In this document: one piece after another, positions 5,686 to 6,478 of the stretch
How the letters are laid out: each line of letters begins with the position of its first letter
Position numbering within the stretch: the first letter of the stretch is position 1
Assembly (NCBI GenBank): GCA_905211345.1
Contig: CAJMAO010000084.1
Location: 1 to 6,478, forward strand
From: an uncultured Prevotella sp.
Lineage (GTDB): Bacteria > Bacteroidota > Bacteroidia > Bacteroidales > Bacteroidaceae
Length of the DNA: 6,478 nt
Reading direction: 5' to 3'
Notes under the pieces: generated by a model
The model's database searches: none
Told to the model about the DNA's origin: nothing
Seen by the model: only the letters and a program-made list of their open reading frames with translations
Position numbers and translations under genes: made by a program

Positions 5686-6427
5686 ATGAAAAAGTTACTG
5701 ATTACGGCCGTATGCGCATTAGGAGTGCTCACGGCCACGGCCCAAAGCCCGGCAAATAGGGGGGGGTAAAAATGACCAACGCGTAAGATTCGGCCTCCGC
5801 GTAGGCCTTAACTTCGCCAATGCGGAAGTAAAGTCACGCTATGCCAACGTAGGAGGAAACTATGGCAGTAGCTTAGGCTCACCGGCCTATAATAACGTTC
5901 GCGACTTTAACAACCGCACGACATTCCACATCGGAGCGATAGTAGACATCCCTCTTGCCCGCAATTTCTACATCCAGCCCGGCCTTTACCTCTCAAGCAA
6001 AGGCGCAGCAGGCAAATACTATCTGAGCGACGACGACCGCGACTATTACGAGACAAAGACTAGTCCGCTTTATCTCGAAATTCCAATCCTTGCTTCTTAC
6101 CGTCACGACCTGAGCGACTTCGTTCAGCTACAAGTGAACTTCGGTCCGTACATCGCCTTCGGCGTGGGCGGAAAATATGAATACGAATACGATGACGGAA
6201 GCGACCGTGACAAAGACGACATCGACTATTTCGGCGACATTGAAGACGGGCTTGCAATGAAACGCTTTGACTTCGGCCTGTCGATGGGAGCCGGTCTGCT
6301 ATTCGCCGACCACTATTACCTCGGCTTCACATACGAGCACGGTCTCATCAACACATGGAACGGCAAAGAAGCCGAAAATTATAATTACTCCGTAAAGAAC
6401 CGCAACTGGATGCTCAGCTTAGGTTAA
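5686..6427 (+). pseudogene. Outer-membrane beta-barrel protein (OMP_b-brl_2-like), frame broken by a G8 tract
   Basis: The ATG at 5686 opens a clear signal peptide (MKKLLITAV...TATAQ), then the frame stops after residue 27 at TAA 5767-5769, directly after eight Gs. From 5768 the next frame is open to TAA 6425-6427. It reads KNDQRVRFGLRVGLNFANAEV, then FHIGAIVDIPL, FYIQPGLYLSSKG, PLYLEIPILASY, NFGPYIAFGVGGKYEY, RFDFGLSMGAGLLF, YLGFTYEHGL and KNRNWMLSLG. This is the strand pattern of the porin-like/PorT-type barrels of Bacteroidetes. With seven Gs the two parts join as a normal 246-residue exported barrel. No start codon in the second frame lies near the junction, so the barrel is not made without correction. 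The C-terminus ends at SLG, without the aromatic residue these barrels normally end with. Options are phase variation, decay or a sequencing error. Its partner or ligand is unknown. Confidence 0.85.
5759..5766 (+). repeat. Poly-G tract (G8) inside the barrel gene
   Basis: Eight consecutive Gs begin in codon 25 of the barrel gene, just past the signal peptide. Losing one G restores one open frame across the gene. Tracts of this type near the 5' end are typical slipped-strand contingency sites. Confidence 0.85.
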
Positions 6428-6478
6428 CGTGAGTTCGGTATAAGAAAATCAATGGAAAAGTTGTGGGAATGGAATATT

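Noticed and set aside
5759..5775. Programmed ribosomal frameshift at the G tract
   Set aside because: Joining the frames needs a +1 or -2 shift, and no slippery heptamer with a downstream structure is evident. Slippage in DNA or during transcription of the G run, or a sequencing error, explains it more simply.
6134..6427. Separate short gene starting at GTG 6134
   Set aside because: The GTG falls in the middle of a beta-barrel whose homologous strands continue upstream in the same frame to about 5768; it is only the 3' part of the frame-broken gene.
6428..6478. Open frame reading VRYKKINGKVVGMEY to the window edge
   Set aside because: It follows a TGA at 6430, has no start codon and is only 15 codons long; too short to call a gene from this window.
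1..6478. CRISPR array, tRNA/rRNA, transposase, toxin-antitoxin or defence genes
   Set aside because: No spaced direct repeats, RNA gene signatures or recognisable proteins of these classes were seen on either strand.

Overview
This window looks like chromosomal DNA from a member of the Bacteroidales, most likely the Prevotella/Muribaculaceae side. Three things support this. Every gene or operon start I could examine has a perfect Bacteroidetes-type -7 box (TAnnTTTGC) close upstream, with A-rich leaders in place of strong Shine-Dalgarno sequences. The DUF177(YceD)-rpmF-fabH cluster is present. The remaining genes belong to families common in this order (SIMPL/DUF541, tandem TonB_C, OMP_b-brl_2 barrel). 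Family names are from recognition of the protein sequence; no database search was possible.

Layout. Bases 1-114 hold a strong palindromic hairpin repeat downstream of a minus-strand SIMPL-domain gene (115-813). A 176-base divergent intergenic region follows, with a promoter on each strand and a 16-bp palindrome between them. The plus-strand gene at 990-2342 encodes a YczE/YitT-like membrane domain fused to a cytidylate-kinase-like domain. It converges on the minus-strand operon yceD-like (DUF177) > rpmF > fabH (4216 down to 2473), which ends in a clear intrinsic terminator at about 2397-2445. Upstream of that operon is a second minus-strand unit (4412-5305), an exported protein with two TonB C-terminal domains. 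A 380-base divergent region (5306-5685) carries a second copy of the palindromic repeat, a dyad element and two promoters. The last gene (5686-6427) is an outer-membrane beta-barrel protein whose reading frame is broken by a run of eight Gs just after the signal peptide.

How the parts relate. The DUF177/rpmF/fabH operon links 23S rRNA/50S assembly factors to initiation of fatty-acid synthesis, as in many bacteria. Three other products (SIMPL protein, tandem TonB_C protein, beta-barrel) are envelope proteins, and the 990-2342 product is an inner-membrane protein with a probable cytoplasmic nucleotide-binding domain. I see no phage, CRISPR, toxin-antitoxin, restriction or transposase genes and no tRNA or rRNA.

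Most of the window is ordinary core genome. The points most worth a second look are the G8 tract, which switches the barrel gene out of frame (possible slipped-strand phase variation, pseudogene or sequencing error); the membrane-kinase fusion with an altered nucleotide loop; and the palindromic repeat family, one copy of which sits between divergent promoters where a terminator makes little sense.
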